Shown here piece after piece: positions 1-8,912 of a DNA stretch of 64,000 nt. The notes beneath the pieces were generated by a model. It did not search any database. It was given only the letters and a program-made list of their open reading frames with translations, and was not told the origin of the DNA. This DNA is from Billgrantia saliphila (GTDB lineage: Bacteria > Pseudomonadota > Gammaproteobacteria > Pseudomonadales > Halomonadaceae), in assembly GCF_002930105.1 (NCBI RefSeq), contig NZ_PJRN01000009.1, forward strand, positions 62,001-126,000, written 5' to 3'. Position 1 is the first letter of the stretch; each line of letters begins with the position of its first letter. The translations under genes and the position numbers were made by a program.

Positions 1-485
1 ACAATGCCGCCCGTCAGCAGTGGAAGTCCTCGATCACGGACATCAGCACCGAGGACTTCGACGCCACCATGAAGACCAACCTCTACGCCATGCTGTGGAT
101 CACCCAGGCCGCCATGCCGCATCTCGAGGCGGGTGCCTCGATCATCAACACCGCCTCGGTGGTGGCCTATGACCCACCCGAAATTCTGCTCGACTACTCG
201 ATGACCAAGGCGGCAATCGTCAACTTCACCAAATGCCTGGCCAAGCAGGTCGCCGAGCAGGGTATCCGGGTGAACGCCGTTGCCCCCGGTCCGTTCTGGA
301 CCCCACTCCAGCCGAGCGGCGGCCAGCCCCAGGAAAACGTGACCACCTTCGGTGAAGAAACGCCGATGGGGCGCCCCGGCCAGCCGGTGGAACTCTCGGG
401 CCTCTATGTGCTGCTCGCCTCGCAGGAGTCCAGCTATGCTACTGGCCACGTCTATAGCGCCACGGGCGGCAGGGGCGGCCCGTAA
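1..485 (+). CDS. SDR family oxidoreductase, 5' end outside the window
   Basis: C-terminal part of a classical short-chain dehydrogenase/reductase. The frame is open from base 3 and runs to TAA at 483-485; the N-terminal nucleotide-binding half lies upstream of the window. Visible family marks are the end of the NNA-type motif, a serine in the NTAS stretch, the catalytic YSMTK (Tyr-x-x-x-Lys), and the RVNAVAPGPFWTPL segment that follows the active site. The C-terminus with the GRPGQP and YATGHVYSATGG blocks resembles the YghA/YhxC-like NAD(P)-dependent oxidoreductases. Substrate is unknown. A DUF427 gene follows 11 bases downstream on the same strand, so the two may be co-transcribed. Confidence 0.9.
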   Translation, partial: NAARQQWKSSITDISTEDFDATMKTNLYAMLWITQAAMPHLEAGASIINTASVVAYDPPEILLDYSMTKAAIVNFTKCLAKQVAEQGIRVNAVAPGPFWTPLQPSGGQPQENVTTFGEETPMGRPGQPVELSGLYVLLASQESSYATGHVYSATGGRGGP

Positions 486-496
486 CGAGGTGACCC

Positions 497-874
497 ATGA
501 CAGCGTCTCCTAACGACCCGAATCACGATCCGAAAGGCCGCATCTCGCTGCACTCGCATGACCGGCGAGTGCAGGTCCGGGTCGGCGACGTACTGCTCGC
601 CGACACCCGCAACGCCATCGAGCTGCGCGAAACCGGCTATCCTCCCCGGCTGTACCTGCCGCGGGAGGATGTGGCCATGGAGCGTCTCGAGCGCACCGAT
701 ACCGTCACGCACTGCCCTTTTAAGGGCGACGCCAGCTATTTCGCCGTCGACCACGACGGCAAAACCCTTCCCGATGCCGCCTGGAGCTACGAAGCGCCCT
801 TCGAAGCCGTGGCGGCGATAGCGGGGAGGCTTGCCTTCGATACGGATAAAGTCGAGCAGCGGGTGCTGGACTGA
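497..874 (+). CDS. DUF427 domain-containing protein
   Basis: A 125-residue protein matching the DUF427 family in layout: a VRV-GD-LLADT strand near residue 30, the Y-PRLYLPREDV block near 50, the T-T-HCPFKG-ASYF block near 75, and the final AWSYE-P-----I-GRLAFD block. The molecular function of DUF427 is not established. The start has a plausible ribosome site (GAGGTGA) 6-11 bases upstream of ATG. A second, degenerate member of the same family lies at 41492 in this window. Confidence 0.88.
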   Translation: MTASPNDPNHDPKGRISLHSHDRRVQVRVGDVLLADTRNAIELRETGYPPRLYLPREDVAMERLERTDTVTHCPFKGDASYFAVDHDGKTLPDAAWSYEAPFEAVAAIAGRLAFDTDKVEQRVLD

Positions 875-1047
875 CGCCGTTCAGGCGCACCGACCGTCAC
901 CCTGTCGTTCTCGTACTACGACGCACGAGCGACGCCCATCCTGCTTGCACCGAGCCAGGGCAAGGCAAGGATGAGGGTCGCCTGCTACGCTTTTCCATGA
1001 CGTACTGCCAGGAGGGCTGAGTCATTGATCAGAACAGGGAGGGATAA

Positions 1048-1836
1048 GTGAGTGTTACGGACAGGAGCCCGCAGCAGGAGATAAAGCACTCGGCGTCCGT
1101 TGAGACGCTGCGGGTCATGACGATCAACGTGCACAAGGGATTCAATGTCTTCAATCGTCGCCATATCCTGCCGGAGCTTCGCGATGCCGTTGCCACTCTG
1201 TCCGCCGATCTGGTCTTCCTGCAGGAGGTAATCGGGGAACACAAGAAGCACGCCAACCGCATTCACGACTGGCCGAGCGTACCGCAGTACGAGTACCTTG
1301 CCGACACCATGTGGCCGGATTTCGCCTATGGCCGCAACGCGGTGTATCCCGAAGGCGATCACGGCAACGCCGTGCTCTCCCATTACCCGATACTGCAATA
1401 CGACAACAGGGACGTGTCGATCCATGGCACAGAGAAACGAGGCTTGCTGCACTGCCAGCTGGATGTTCCCGGCCACTCCGGGATGCACGCCATCTGCGTT
1501 CATCTTGGGCTGCGCCAAGGACACCGCCTGGAGCAATTGGGGCTGCTGTGCGAACTGCTGGATTCGATCCCGCGCCATGAGCCAGTGATCGTCGCCGGCG
1601 ACTTCAACGACTGGCAGCTGAAGGCTGACGACGTGCTGATGAGGTGCGGGCTTCACGAAGTATTCGTTCATCATCAGGGCCGTCCGGCCAAGACGTTTCC
1701 GGCGCGCTGGCCCCTGCTGCGTCTTGACCGGATCTATGTCCGCAATGCCTCGTTTCGAAACCCCAGAGCGCTCTATCGCAAGCCCTGGTCGCACCTCTCT
1801 GATCATGTGCCACTCATCGCAGAGATATGCCTGTGA
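1048..1836 (+). CDS. ybhP: Endonuclease/exonuclease/phosphatase family protein (YbhP-like)
   Basis: A 262-residue member of the metal-dependent EEP hydrolase fold. Visible catalytic motifs are TINVHKG near residue 28, the FLQEV glutamate near 57, VAGDFNDW near 184, LDRIYV near 227 and the terminal SDH-P motif near 251. The start is GTG at 1048, chosen because AGGGAGGG lies just upstream. The stop overlaps the next gene's ATG by 10 bases, which implies translational coupling to the cardiolipin synthase. The order EEP hydrolase, PLD-type synthase, YbhN membrane protein is the same as ybhP-clsB-ybhN in Escherichia coli, so the name rests on both family and synteny. Substrate is unknown. Confidence 0.87.
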   Translation: MSVTDRSPQQEIKHSASVETLRVMTINVHKGFNVFNRRHILPELRDAVATLSADLVFLQEVIGEHKKHANRIHDWPSVPQYEYLADTMWPDFAYGRNAVYPEGDHGNAVLSHYPILQYDNRDVSIHGTEKRGLLHCQLDVPGHSGMHAICVHLGLRQGHRLEQLGLLCELLDSIPRHEPVIVAGDFNDWQLKADDVLMRCGLHEVFVHHQGRPAKTFPARWPLLRLDRIYVRNASFRNPRALYRKPWSHLSDHVPLIAEICL

Positions 1837-3032
1837 ATTTCCAATGGAAGGAAGGCAACGAAGCCGAGCTGTTGATCAATGGAAGCCAGTATTTTCCCAG
1901 CGTGTTCGATGCGATTCGTGCAGCTCGTCGGGAAATCCTGATCGAGACGTTCATCATCTTCAATGATGAGGTAGGGCAGGAGTTGAAGGGGGCTCTCCTC
2001 GACGCCGCGGCGAGGCAAGTACGCATTGATGTGACCGTGGACGGCTACGGCACGGCGGATCTGGATAGTGAATATATCGCCGAGCTGGAGGCTGCCGGCG
2101 TCAATCTGCATATCTACGATCCCCGGCCGCGCAGGCTCGGTATGCGCACCAATCTGTTTCGCCGCCTGCATCGCAAGATCGTGGTGGTGGACGGAGAGGT
2201 GGCCTATATCAGCGGGATCAATTTCGGCTGGGATCACTTGCCCGATAAGTACATCATGGGCAAGCAGGATTATGGCGTGCGCGTGCGCGGCCCGATCGTC
2301 GAGGACATCCGGCGTGTGGCCAGGACGCTGCTGCTGGAGCACGAGGCGGTGCAGGAGTTGCCGGAAACCTTGGCATCGTGCCCTCCCGTCGGGGAGTCGA
2401 AGATGCGCCTGGTCATACGTGACAACGACCAGCATCCTACCGATATCGAAGATCATTACATCGGAGCGATTCGCTCGGCCAAGTCCCGCCTGGTGATAGC
2501 CAACGCCTACTTCTTTCCCGGCTATCGCCTGTGGCACGAGCTGCGCAATGCGGCGCGCCGGGGCGTCGAGGTCATCCTCATCTTGCAGGGGCGCCCTGAC
2601 ATGCCCTGGGCCAGGATGTTCTCGAGTTCGCTGTACAGCTACCTACTGAAGGACGGGATACAGATATTCGAGTACAAGGAGCATCCCCTGCACGCCAAGA
2701 TTGCCATCGCCGATCATGACTGGTCGACGGTGGGGTCGAGCAATCTCGACCCGCTCAGTCTGTCGTTGAATCTTGAGGCCAATCTGTTCATCCGCGATGC
2801 CAGGCTCAACCAGCAGATCCACGATCACCTGATGGCGCTCATCGACAGCAGCTGCCGCATGGTGACGCCCGAAGCCGCCGACAGAGGGCGCTGGTGGCGG
2901 GCTCCCCTGATGCTGGTGAGCTTTCACTTCCTGCGCCATTTCCCCCTCAGTGCGGGCTGGCTGCCCGGTCACACCTCAAGGCTCGAACCGTTGACGGCGA
3001 AGCCGCGAGAAAAGCAGCGCACGCCGAACTGA
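1827..3032 (+). CDS. clsB: Cardiolipin synthase B (phospholipase D family)
   Basis: A 401-residue protein with two HKD phospholipase-D motifs: [16 protein letters not shown] near residue 115 and [20 protein letters not shown] near residue 288. Both carry the His, Lys, Asp and following Gly/Ser-Asn residues needed for the two-step phosphatidyl transfer. ClsB-type enzymes make cardiolipin at the inner membrane from phosphatidylglycerol and another phospholipid. There is no N-terminal membrane pair as in ClsA, which agrees with the ClsB class. The gene overlaps the upstream EEP gene and is followed 18 bases later by a ybhN homologue, so the three form one operon. Confidence 0.92.
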   Translation: MPVNFQWKEGNEAELLINGSQYFPSVFDAIRAARREILIETFIIFNDEVGQELKGALLDAAARQVRIDVTVDGYGTADLDSEYIAELEAAGVNLHIYDPRPRRLGMRTNLFRRLHRKIVVVDGEVAYISGINFGWDHLPDKYIMGKQDYGVRVRGPIVEDIRRVARTLLLEHEAVQELPETLASCPPVGESKMRLVIRDNDQHPTDIEDHYIGAIRSAKSRLVIANAYFFPGYRLWHELRNAARRGVEVILILQGRPDMPWARMFSSSLYSYLLKDGIQIFEYKEHPLHAKIAIADHDWSTVGSSNLDPLSLSLNLEANLFIRDARLNQQIHDHLMALIDSSCRMVTPEAADRGRWWRAPLMLVSFHFLRHFPLSAGWLPGHTSRLEPLTAKPREKQRTPN

Positions 3033-3050
3033 GGCCTGAAGGGAACGCCT

Positions 3051-4028
3051 ATGAAAGCCGCCGAGACCGATAGATCCACCCCACGAAAGCTCTGGCTACG
3101 CTGGTTGAAACGTGGCGTCACGCTGCTGTTCTTCGTACTGGTCGCGGTGCTGCTGTTCTCGATGGCCCGCAACGTGGACTGGCCCGAAGTCGCCACAACC
3201 CTGCGAGGCTACAGTCCTCTGACGCTGGTGGCAGGGGTGGCCATTACCGCGGCCAGTTACATCGCCTTCAGCAGCTACGACCTGCTGGGCAAGCGTTACA
3301 CGGGGCACGAGCTGCCGGCCAGGCGGGTCCTGCAGCTGGCCTTCGTCTGCTACGCCTTCAACCTGAACCTGGGCGCATGGGTCGGCAGCCTGGCCATGCG
3401 CTACCGCCTGTATACCCGCCTGGGGCTTGGGGTCGGCACCGTGACGCGCATACTCAGCATAAGTCTGATCGCCAATTGGCTGGCCTACATGATACTGGCC
3501 GGTGCCATTTTCTCCTTCCGGCTGCTCGATCTGCCGCCCTCATGGGAGATCGGCGCCAAGGGCCTGCAGTTCATCGGCTTCGGGCTGCTCGCGATCTCCT
3601 TCTGCTATCTGGCCGCCTGCCGCTTCTCCAAGCGCCGCGTATGGCATGTGCGAGGCCACGAGATCATTCTGCCCCCGCTGCGCCTGGCCCTGATGCAGGC
3701 GCTCCTGGGCGCGGCCAACTGGTCGCTGATGGCGGCTCTGCTCACCCTGCTGCTGCCCGAGGGCGTGCTTTATCCCACCATTCTCGGCATCCTGCTGATC
3801 AGTGCCGTCGCCGGGGTGATCACCCACATTCCCGCCGGCCTGGGGGTGCTGGAAGCTGTCTTCCTCGCCCTGCTCCAGCACCAGGTGGCCAAGAGCGAGA
3901 TCCTCGCCGCCCTGATCGGCTACCGCGCTATCTACTTCCTGCTCCCCCTGGCGGTGGCCTGCCTGGTGTATCTGGTGTTGGAACGGCGGGGCAGGCAGCG
4001 CAAGGCGGCCGAGCAGCAGCCGGATTGA
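3051..4028 (+). CDS. ybhN: YbhN/UPF0104 family integral membrane protein
   Basis: A 325-residue multi-pass membrane protein with about eight hydrophobic segments and a basic C-terminal tail. It resembles the lysylphosphatidylglycerol synthase transmembrane (flippase-like) domain: NLNLGAWVGSLAMRYRLYTRLGL near residue 105 and the HIPAGLGVLEAVFLALL block near residue 260 are typical. The catalytic aminoacyl-transfer domain is absent, as in YbhN. Its position after clsB suggests a role in handling membrane lipids, but no activity can be read from the sequence. GGGAACGCC lies before the ATG as a weak ribosome site. Confidence 0.87.
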   Translation: MKAAETDRSTPRKLWLRWLKRGVTLLFFVLVAVLLFSMARNVDWPEVATTLRGYSPLTLVAGVAITAASYIAFSSYDLLGKRYTGHELPARRVLQLAFVCYAFNLNLGAWVGSLAMRYRLYTRLGLGVGTVTRILSISLIANWLAYMILAGAIFSFRLLDLPPSWEIGAKGLQFIGFGLLAISFCYLAACRFSKRRVWHVRGHEIILPPLRLALMQALLGAANWSLMAALLTLLLPEGVLYPTILGILLISAVAGVITHIPAGLGVLEAVFLALLQHQVAKSEILAALIGYRAIYFLLPLAVACLVYLVLERRGRQRKAAEQQPD

Positions 4029-4109
4029 AGCCGAAGAGTGGGCTTGCTGGCCGGGCGGCAATTGACACCTCCGGGGGCTCAAGCCGATAAACATTGCTCC
4101 TTGCCTCGC

Positions 4110-4580
4110 TCACACTGCCAGCAGGGCTGCGATGAAGCAGCTGCAGGTGATCGTCGAAGCGACCGTGCGTACGTGGTTCCACAGTGTCCAGCGCTGCAAA
4201 TAGCGTTGCCAGACGGCGGCTGCATCGCCGGCTGCCGCGGCGCTGGCCAATGTGTTGTTGAGCGGAACGTTCCAGACCAGCGTGACGCCGAACATGCCGA
4301 CGACATAGACCAGCCCTCCCGTGAGCATCAGCGCCGCCCCTGGCTCGCTCCAGCGCAACAGGGCGAGGGCAGCTAGCACAGCGCTGGCGAGCGTTGTGCC
4401 GAAGAAGAGAGGCATGAACGGCGACCGGAGAATGTGCGTGTTGATCGCGTTCATGGCAATGATGCCGGCTCCCAGCTCGATACGGCCCAGCGCCTTCATG
4501 ATAAAGCCCGAGAAGGCGAAGTAGAGCCCGGCCATGAGCCCGCAGCCGATGGCGGAAAACCATAGTAGCCACGACAGCAT
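4110..4580 (-). CDS. DUF1772 domain-containing membrane protein
   Basis: A 156-residue protein with four hydrophobic segments: residues about 1-28, 55-75, 82-105 and 138-156. The pattern of short loops, a conserved N-x-NTHI-RSPFMPLFFG loop and a WNVPLNN---W--YLQRWT-WNH-R segment fits the DUF1772 (anthrone oxygenase-like) family. Bacterial members are uncharacterised. The start has GGGAGG eight bases upstream. It is convergent with ybhN and lies about 35 bases downstream of a VOC-family gene on the same strand, so the two may be transcribed together. Confidence 0.82.
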   Translation of the reverse strand: MLSWLLWFSAIGCGLMAGLYFAFSGFIMKALGRIELGAGIIAMNAINTHILRSPFMPLFFGTTLASAVLAALALLRWSEPGAALMLTGGLVYVVGMFGVTLVWNVPLNNTLASAAAAGDAAAVWQRYLQRWTLWNHVRTVASTITCSCFIAALLAV

Positions 4581-4614
4581 GTGTCATGCCTCCCTTGTGC
4601 AGTGGCGTTTCCTG

Positions 4615-5049
4615 TCAATCCGCAACTGCACCCTGGGGAGTGGCCGTCGGGTCCGCCCAGGCCGGGTCCATCCACACCGATTCCCAGACATGACCGTCGG
4701 GGTCCGCCAATGCGCGGCTGTACATGAAGCTATAATCCTGAGAAGGATTGATGTCGGCCATGCCGCCATTGCCACCGGCTGCCTCGCTCATGGCATCCAC
4801 CGCCGCGCGGCTGTCGCACGACAGGGCCAGCATCACCTCGCTGGAATCGGCCGGCGGAATCGGGCGGTTAGTGAAGGTGCGCCACTTGGCATGGGTCAGC
4901 AGCATCACATGGATTGCCTCGCTCCATACCATGCACGCTGCCGTCTCGTCGGTGAAGTGAGGGTTGTTGGTAAAGCCGAGCGACTCGTAGAACGCCATCG
5001 ATTTTTCGAGATCGGCAACGGGCAGGTTCACGAAGATCATGCGTGACAT
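4615..5049 (-). CDS. VOC family (glyoxalase/bleomycin-resistance fold) protein
   Basis: A 144-residue protein of the vicinal-oxygen-chelate superfamily. It opens with IFVNLPVADLEKSMAFYESLGF, the classic first beta-alpha-beta unit, and ends with the matching second unit DPDGHVWESVWMDP. The reading frame is open to a GTG at 5064, but that codon lies inside the ribosome site (GGTGGAG), so the ATG at 5049 is chosen. Candidate metal ligands include His-38 and the Glu in the last strand. Substrate is unknown; this subgroup is often named a lactoylglutathione lyase without proof. Confidence 0.85.
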   Translation of the reverse strand: MSRMIFVNLPVADLEKSMAFYESLGFTNNPHFTDETAACMVWSEAIHVMLLTHAKWRTFTNRPIPPADSSEVMLALSCDSRAAVDAMSEAAGGNGGMADINPSQDYSFMYSRALADPDGHVWESVWMDPAWADPTATPQGAVAD

Positions 5050-5246
5050 TCGAAGGGTCTCCACCAGGTTGGTTTATCAGTGATAGTGGGTTGTGCTCTC
5101 TTTCGCTAGTCGAACGTGATCTGCCGATTTCGACATGACGCCGGTGCTTTCGGTAAAGACGCCTGTCTGCCTGCGCTGCCATGTCGAATTCGAGCCGGCC
5201 GAAACGACAACGAACCATTACGCCACCCAACGGAAGGAGTGTTCCC

Positions 5247-5612
5247 GTGCGCTATGCCTGCTTCATTTACTATGACCCCAAGGTGCTCTTTGGCGGCAGT
5301 CCGGAAGCCAACGCGGTACTCGAGACGTGCTCGAGCTACGACGAGACATTGAAGGCAAGCGGTCATTTCGTCATGGCCGAAGCCTTGGAACTGCCCGAAT
5401 CGGGACAGACCGTGCGAATGCGACAGGGCGAGGTATTGGCGACAGACGGCCCCTTCATGGAAACCAAGGAGGTGCTGGGTGGCCTCATCCTCATCGAGGC
5501 ACAGGATCTCGACGAAGCCGCACGAGTGGCGAGCGGACACCCCCTGGCGAGCATTGGCGCCATCGAGGTTCGCCCCGTAGTGGACTTCAGCCAGCCTCGG
5601 CCGATTTTGTAA
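5247..5612 (+). CDS. YciI-like/DGPF domain protein
   Basis: A 121-residue protein with the small ferredoxin-like YciI fold. It carries the ATDGPFMETKE motif near residue 68 that gives the DGPF family its name, followed by LGGLILIEAQDLDEA and a VRPVVDF end. GTG at 5247 is chosen because AAGGAG lies 9 bases upstream and the protein family begins with MRYA(C/M)-IY; an upstream in-frame ATG at 5181 would add 22 residues with no family counterpart. It is divergent from the VOC gene. Relatives are often linked to sigma factors or dehydratase-like functions, but none is shown here. Confidence 0.85.
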   Translation: MRYACFIYYDPKVLFGGSPEANAVLETCSSYDETLKASGHFVMAEALELPESGQTVRMRQGEVLATDGPFMETKEVLGGLILIEAQDLDEAARVASGHPLASIGAIEVRPVVDFSQPRPIL

Positions 5613-5954
5613 GGGTATTGCCAACAGGTTGCTGAAGACACAGCACAAGCGGTCAGGGCGAGGTGTATGAAGTCGGCTATGCTATGGGCGTGTCGACCGG
5701 CGATCAGGGTTTCTGGCGCTGGCCAGTGCTTCCAGCAAGGTTGCCAGCGCCTTCTGTGGCGAGATCTACCACGAAAACGACAATCTCAAAGAGATGAGCA
5801 TCCTCAAGAACCGACGCCCCGCCTAGGTGGCATGGCTCGCGCCAACGTATCGCTAGCCATGAGAGCTTCTGATAAATTGGAAATAAAGTCATTGCGGCTT
5901 AGAACCACGTTGTGAGGTGTTTGTTTATCACTAAATTTACATGGATGAGCCTTT
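5613..5954. other. Gene-poor stretch, possible decayed coding remnant
   Basis: About 340 bases lie between the YciI-like gene and a LysE exporter. Around 5730-5825 one frame reads as plausible protein (ASAFCGEIYHENDN then LKEMSILKNRR) ending in TAG, but it has no start and no recognisable family. The base composition shifts to AT-rich from about 5860, just before the LysE gene. I see no RNA gene or clear terminator. A degraded gene is possible but unproven. Confidence 0.35.
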
Positions 5955-6569
5955 ATGGAACCCTTATCAATTGCCATCTTCGCTGGTGCCTTGCTTTTAA
6001 ATGCGGGCACCCCAGGTCCGAGCATCGCCGCCCTAGTTTCTCGCGTTATCACCAATGGCTGGCGTGATGTTCTTCCCTTTGTCGCAGCAATGTGGATTGG
6101 TGAAGTCATCTGGCTGAGCATGGCGTTGGCCGGGCTGACAGCAATGGCACAGACCTTTCAATTGGGCTTCCATATCCTGAAATGGCTTGGCATAGCCTAT
6201 CTGGGCTGGTTGGCCTTCAAGATGTGGCGTCAGCCAGTTGGAGAAGGTTCCGACAATTTGCCTCGCAGAGCTTCGCCGCTGTCTATGTTTGGTGCAGGTA
6301 TGGCGCTCACTTTAGGTAATCCCAAGATCATGGTGTTCTACATTGCTCTGCTACCCTCTCTGATCGATCAAGCGGCTGTTGGCTTTTCGGAATGGGCAGT
6401 GCTAGTGGTTATTACCATCGCAACTTTGGCGGTTATCGATCTGAGCTGGACGCTTCTCGCCCATAAGGCGCGGCTACTACTGCGAACACCAAATGCCGCC
6501 CGTGTCGCCAATCGTCTCGGAGCTATAGCTCTCGGCGGCGCTGCAGTTGCTGTTGCCAATCGGAGTTGA
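5955..6569 (+). CDS. LysE family amino-acid exporter
   Basis: A 204-residue inner-membrane protein with about six hydrophobic segments. It has the LysE/RhtB signature at the N-terminus (NAGTPGPSIAALVSR, residues 16-30) and the LGNPKIMVFYIALLPSLI block near residue 118. Members export amino acids and related metabolites. The gene is visibly more AT-rich than the genes to its left, as is the EamA gene that follows, which hints that this pair was acquired together. The ribosome site before ATG 5955 is weak. Confidence 0.87.
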   Translation: MEPLSIAIFAGALLLNAGTPGPSIAALVSRVITNGWRDVLPFVAAMWIGEVIWLSMALAGLTAMAQTFQLGFHILKWLGIAYLGWLAFKMWRQPVGEGSDNLPRRASPLSMFGAGMALTLGNPKIMVFYIALLPSLIDQAAVGFSEWAVLVVITIATLAVIDLSWTLLAHKARLLLRTPNAARVANRLGAIALGGAAVAVANRS

Positions 6570-6683
6570 CTCCAGTACGTACGATATCGGATGGGCATCT
6601 CTCACTAAACCGTGCGATCGGCATGCGCTCAGCGAGGCCGTCGCTCACTGAGTAACCGCATATGACCATTGGACGGTGATGAA

Positions 6684-7529
6684 ATGAGCGTCGAGATCAC
6701 CTTGGTCGTATTGCTGGCCGCCTTTTTCAATGCAAGTTGGAACGCAATCGTCAAAGTGGGTGGCGACAGAATCGCCGTCATGGCGGTAATCACGCTATTC
6801 GGAAGCCTTATTTCTGCGTTCGCTTTACCTTTCGTACCGCTCCCTGATGCTGCTAGTTGGCCTCTTCTGGTCTTGGCCATCTTGATTCATACGGCGTATC
6901 ACTTCTGTCTGCCCTTGGCCTATCACCATGGCGATTTTGGTCAGGTCTATCCCATCGCTCGCGGATCGGCACCCTTACTCGTTACCCTGGGAGCTGCCGT
7001 GTTCGCCGGAGAAGTGCTGAGCTTTCTTCCGCTGCTCGGAGTGCTCTTCCTGGGGAGTGGTGTGATGTCGCTGGCATTCGATACCAGAACGGGTGTCACC
7101 AAAAACCCACGGGCTATCCTCCTTGCTCTTGGTACAGGTGTTTTAATCGCCTCCTACACGCTGGTAGGCGGCCTCGGGGCACGGCAGGCGGGTTCAGCGT
7201 TAGGCTTTGCGATATGCCTGACGATAGGGAATGGCTTACTGACCTTTCTCATTGCTGTTGCCTGGAAGTACAAGGCGATTAAGGCAATTGCTTGTGGGAA
7301 TTTATTGCCCGCAGCGCTTGGCGGCGGAATGCAGGTTGGTGCGTACTGGATCGTTATCTGGGCGATGGCTTATGCCCCGCTTGGCATGGTGTCGGCCCTC
7401 CGTGAAACCAGCGTGCTATTCGCAGCGCTGATTTCCACTCTTATCTTGAAGGAGGGCTTCGGCGTCTGGCGGTTCGTCTCGTCTGGGCTGATCGCATGCG
7501 GTATCGCATTGACGCGCTACAAGCCATAG
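6684..7529 (+). CDS. EamA/DMT family transporter
   Basis: A 281-residue protein with ten hydrophobic segments in two five-helix halves, the drug/metabolite transporter pattern. Typical blocks are AAFFNASWNAIVKVG near residue 12, YPIARGSAPLLVTLGAAVF near residue 90 and the second-half APLGMVSALRETSVLFAALIS near residue 232. The frame opens with a TTG at 6669, but ATG 6684 fits the family start better. Like the LysE gene upstream it uses a less GC-rich codon set than its surroundings. Substrate is unknown. Confidence 0.87.
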   Translation: MSVEITLVVLLAAFFNASWNAIVKVGGDRIAVMAVITLFGSLISAFALPFVPLPDAASWPLLVLAILIHTAYHFCLPLAYHHGDFGQVYPIARGSAPLLVTLGAAVFAGEVLSFLPLLGVLFLGSGVMSLAFDTRTGVTKNPRAILLALGTGVLIASYTLVGGLGARQAGSALGFAICLTIGNGLLTFLIAVAWKYKAIKAIACGNLLPAALGGGMQVGAYWIVIWAMAYAPLGMVSALRETSVLFAALISTLILKEGFGVWRFVSSGLIACGIALTRYKP

Positions 7530-7551
7530 CGACATAAAACGGTAGGGAATC

Positions 7552-8076
7552 TCATGCCGAGCACTGCAGCCGAGCATCGCGCCTCAAGCGCAGCATGGTG
7601 ATCACGTTGGTCAGGAAGATCAGGCTCTCGGCAATGGTGCCGCCGATGGAGCCCGCCAGCACGTTGCTCGCCACCCAGCAGAGTGCCGCCACGGCCAGGG
7701 CGATGCGCATGGGAATGCCGCGCAGCATGAACATGCCGTAGGTGCCGAGCAGGCCCGCGGCGAGGGCCGGAATGTCCCGCGGGCCGCTCCACGTCAGGGT
7801 GGCCACCGCCAGGGTGGCGATCAGCATGCCCGCCATGATTGTGCGGTTACGCGGGTAACGCCGCACCAGTGCGATGCGTAGCACAATCAGTGCCGAGATG
7901 CCGGCGGCCACCCAGCTCTCGAAGAGCGCGAACTGCGCGGCGAAGGCGACATTGGCGAACAGCAGCAGCACGAACAGCCGGTCGTCGCGCTTGCTGGCAA
8001 ACGCCACGATGCACAGCGCCAGGGCCACCAGGCTGACGGCCTGACCCAGCAGCCACCTCAGTCCGATCTCTTCCAT
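7552..8076 (-). CDS. YgjV family inner-membrane protein
   Basis: A 174-residue membrane protein with about five hydrophobic segments. The FASKRDDRLFVLLLFANVAFAAQFALFESW stretch (residues 26-56) and the RYPRNRTI loop before a further pair of helices match the YgjV family (putative bacterial inner membrane protein). Function is unknown. It is convergent with the EamA gene (22 bases apart) and divergent from nfsA. Confidence 0.82.
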   Translation of the reverse strand: MEEIGLRWLLGQAVSLVALALCIVAFASKRDDRLFVLLLFANVAFAAQFALFESWVAAGISALIVLRIALVRRYPRNRTIMAGMLIATLAVATLTWSGPRDIPALAAGLLGTYGMFMLRGIPMRIALAVAALCWVASNVLAGSIGGTIAESLIFLTNVITMLRLRRDARLQCSA

Positions 8077-8180
8077 GCGGCTATCCGTTTCGATAAGTGA
8101 ATGGGGCGGGCAAATGCAATACGTCGATGAATGAAAGATACTAAGCAGGTTAACATTCGACAGGCATTTTTCGAGGCGAC

Positions 8181-8912
8181 ATGAACCCCACCATCGAACT
8201 GCTGAAATCCCACCGCTCGATTCGCAAATTCACCGACCGCAAGATCCCGCACGAGCTGCTGGTGGAACTGATTCGCGCCGGCCAGGCCGCCGCGACCTCA
8301 AGCCACGTCCAGGCCTACACCGTCATCCACGTGAAGGATCCGGCCAACCGCGAGAAGATCGCCGAGCTGGCCGGCGGCCAGTCCTACATCGCGACTGCCT
8401 CCGACTTCCTGGTGTTCTGCGCCGACATGAAGCGCCCCACCGAGGCCTCTGAGCGTACCGGCGCCAACGTCGTGCGCGGCATGACCGAGCAGCTGCTGGT
8501 GGCCAGCGTCGACACCGCGCTGATGGCCCAGAACGTAGCCACTGCCGCTGAATCCGAAGGGCTCGGCATCTGTTTCATCGGCGGCATTCGCAACAATCCC
8601 CAGGCCGTCAGTGACCTGCTGCGGCTGCCGGCGCACGTCTACCCGGTATTCGGCATGTGCCTCGGCTACCCGGCCGTCGATCCGGACGTCAAGCCGCGCC
8701 TGCCGGTGGAAGCGATCCTCAAGGAGGATTATTACACCGACGACTGCGAGCTGGTGGCCGCCTTCGACGAGGCCATGCAGAGCTACTATAGCGAGCGCCG
8801 TGGCGGCAACAAGGATTCCAATTGGTCACGAAACCTCACGCCGCTCTTCGACAGCAAGCTGCGCGTCCATATGCGCGAGTTCCTGACTAAGCGTGGCTTC
8901 GAGATGAAATGA
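8181..8912 (+). CDS. nfsA: Oxygen-insensitive NADPH nitroreductase
   Basis: A 243-residue FMN-dependent nitroreductase. The SHRSIRKFTDRKIP start (residues 10-23), the AATSSHVQAYTVIHV block that lines the flavin site, GIRNNPQAVSDLLRLPAHVYPVFGMCLGYP near residue 135, and the C-terminal LTKRGF ending all match NfsA/Frp. These enzymes reduce nitroaromatics, quinones and flavins by two electrons with NADPH. CGAGGCG precedes the ATG. The 3' end overlaps the convergent LysR gene by 26 bases. Confidence 0.92.
   Translation: MNPTIELLKSHRSIRKFTDRKIPHELLVELIRAGQAAATSSHVQAYTVIHVKDPANREKIAELAGGQSYIATASDFLVFCADMKRPTEASERTGANVVRGMTEQLLVASVDTALMAQNVATAAESEGLGICFIGGIRNNPQAVSDLLRLPAHVYPVFGMCLGYPAVDPDVKPRLPVEAILKEDYYTDDCELVAAFDEAMQSYYSERRGGNKDSNWSRNLTPLFDSKLRVHMREFLTKRGFEMK

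Noticed and set aside
5667-5915. Small gene in the gap before the LysE exporter
   Set aside because: The predicted peptide is low in structure and unmatched; a different frame looks more protein-like but has no start.
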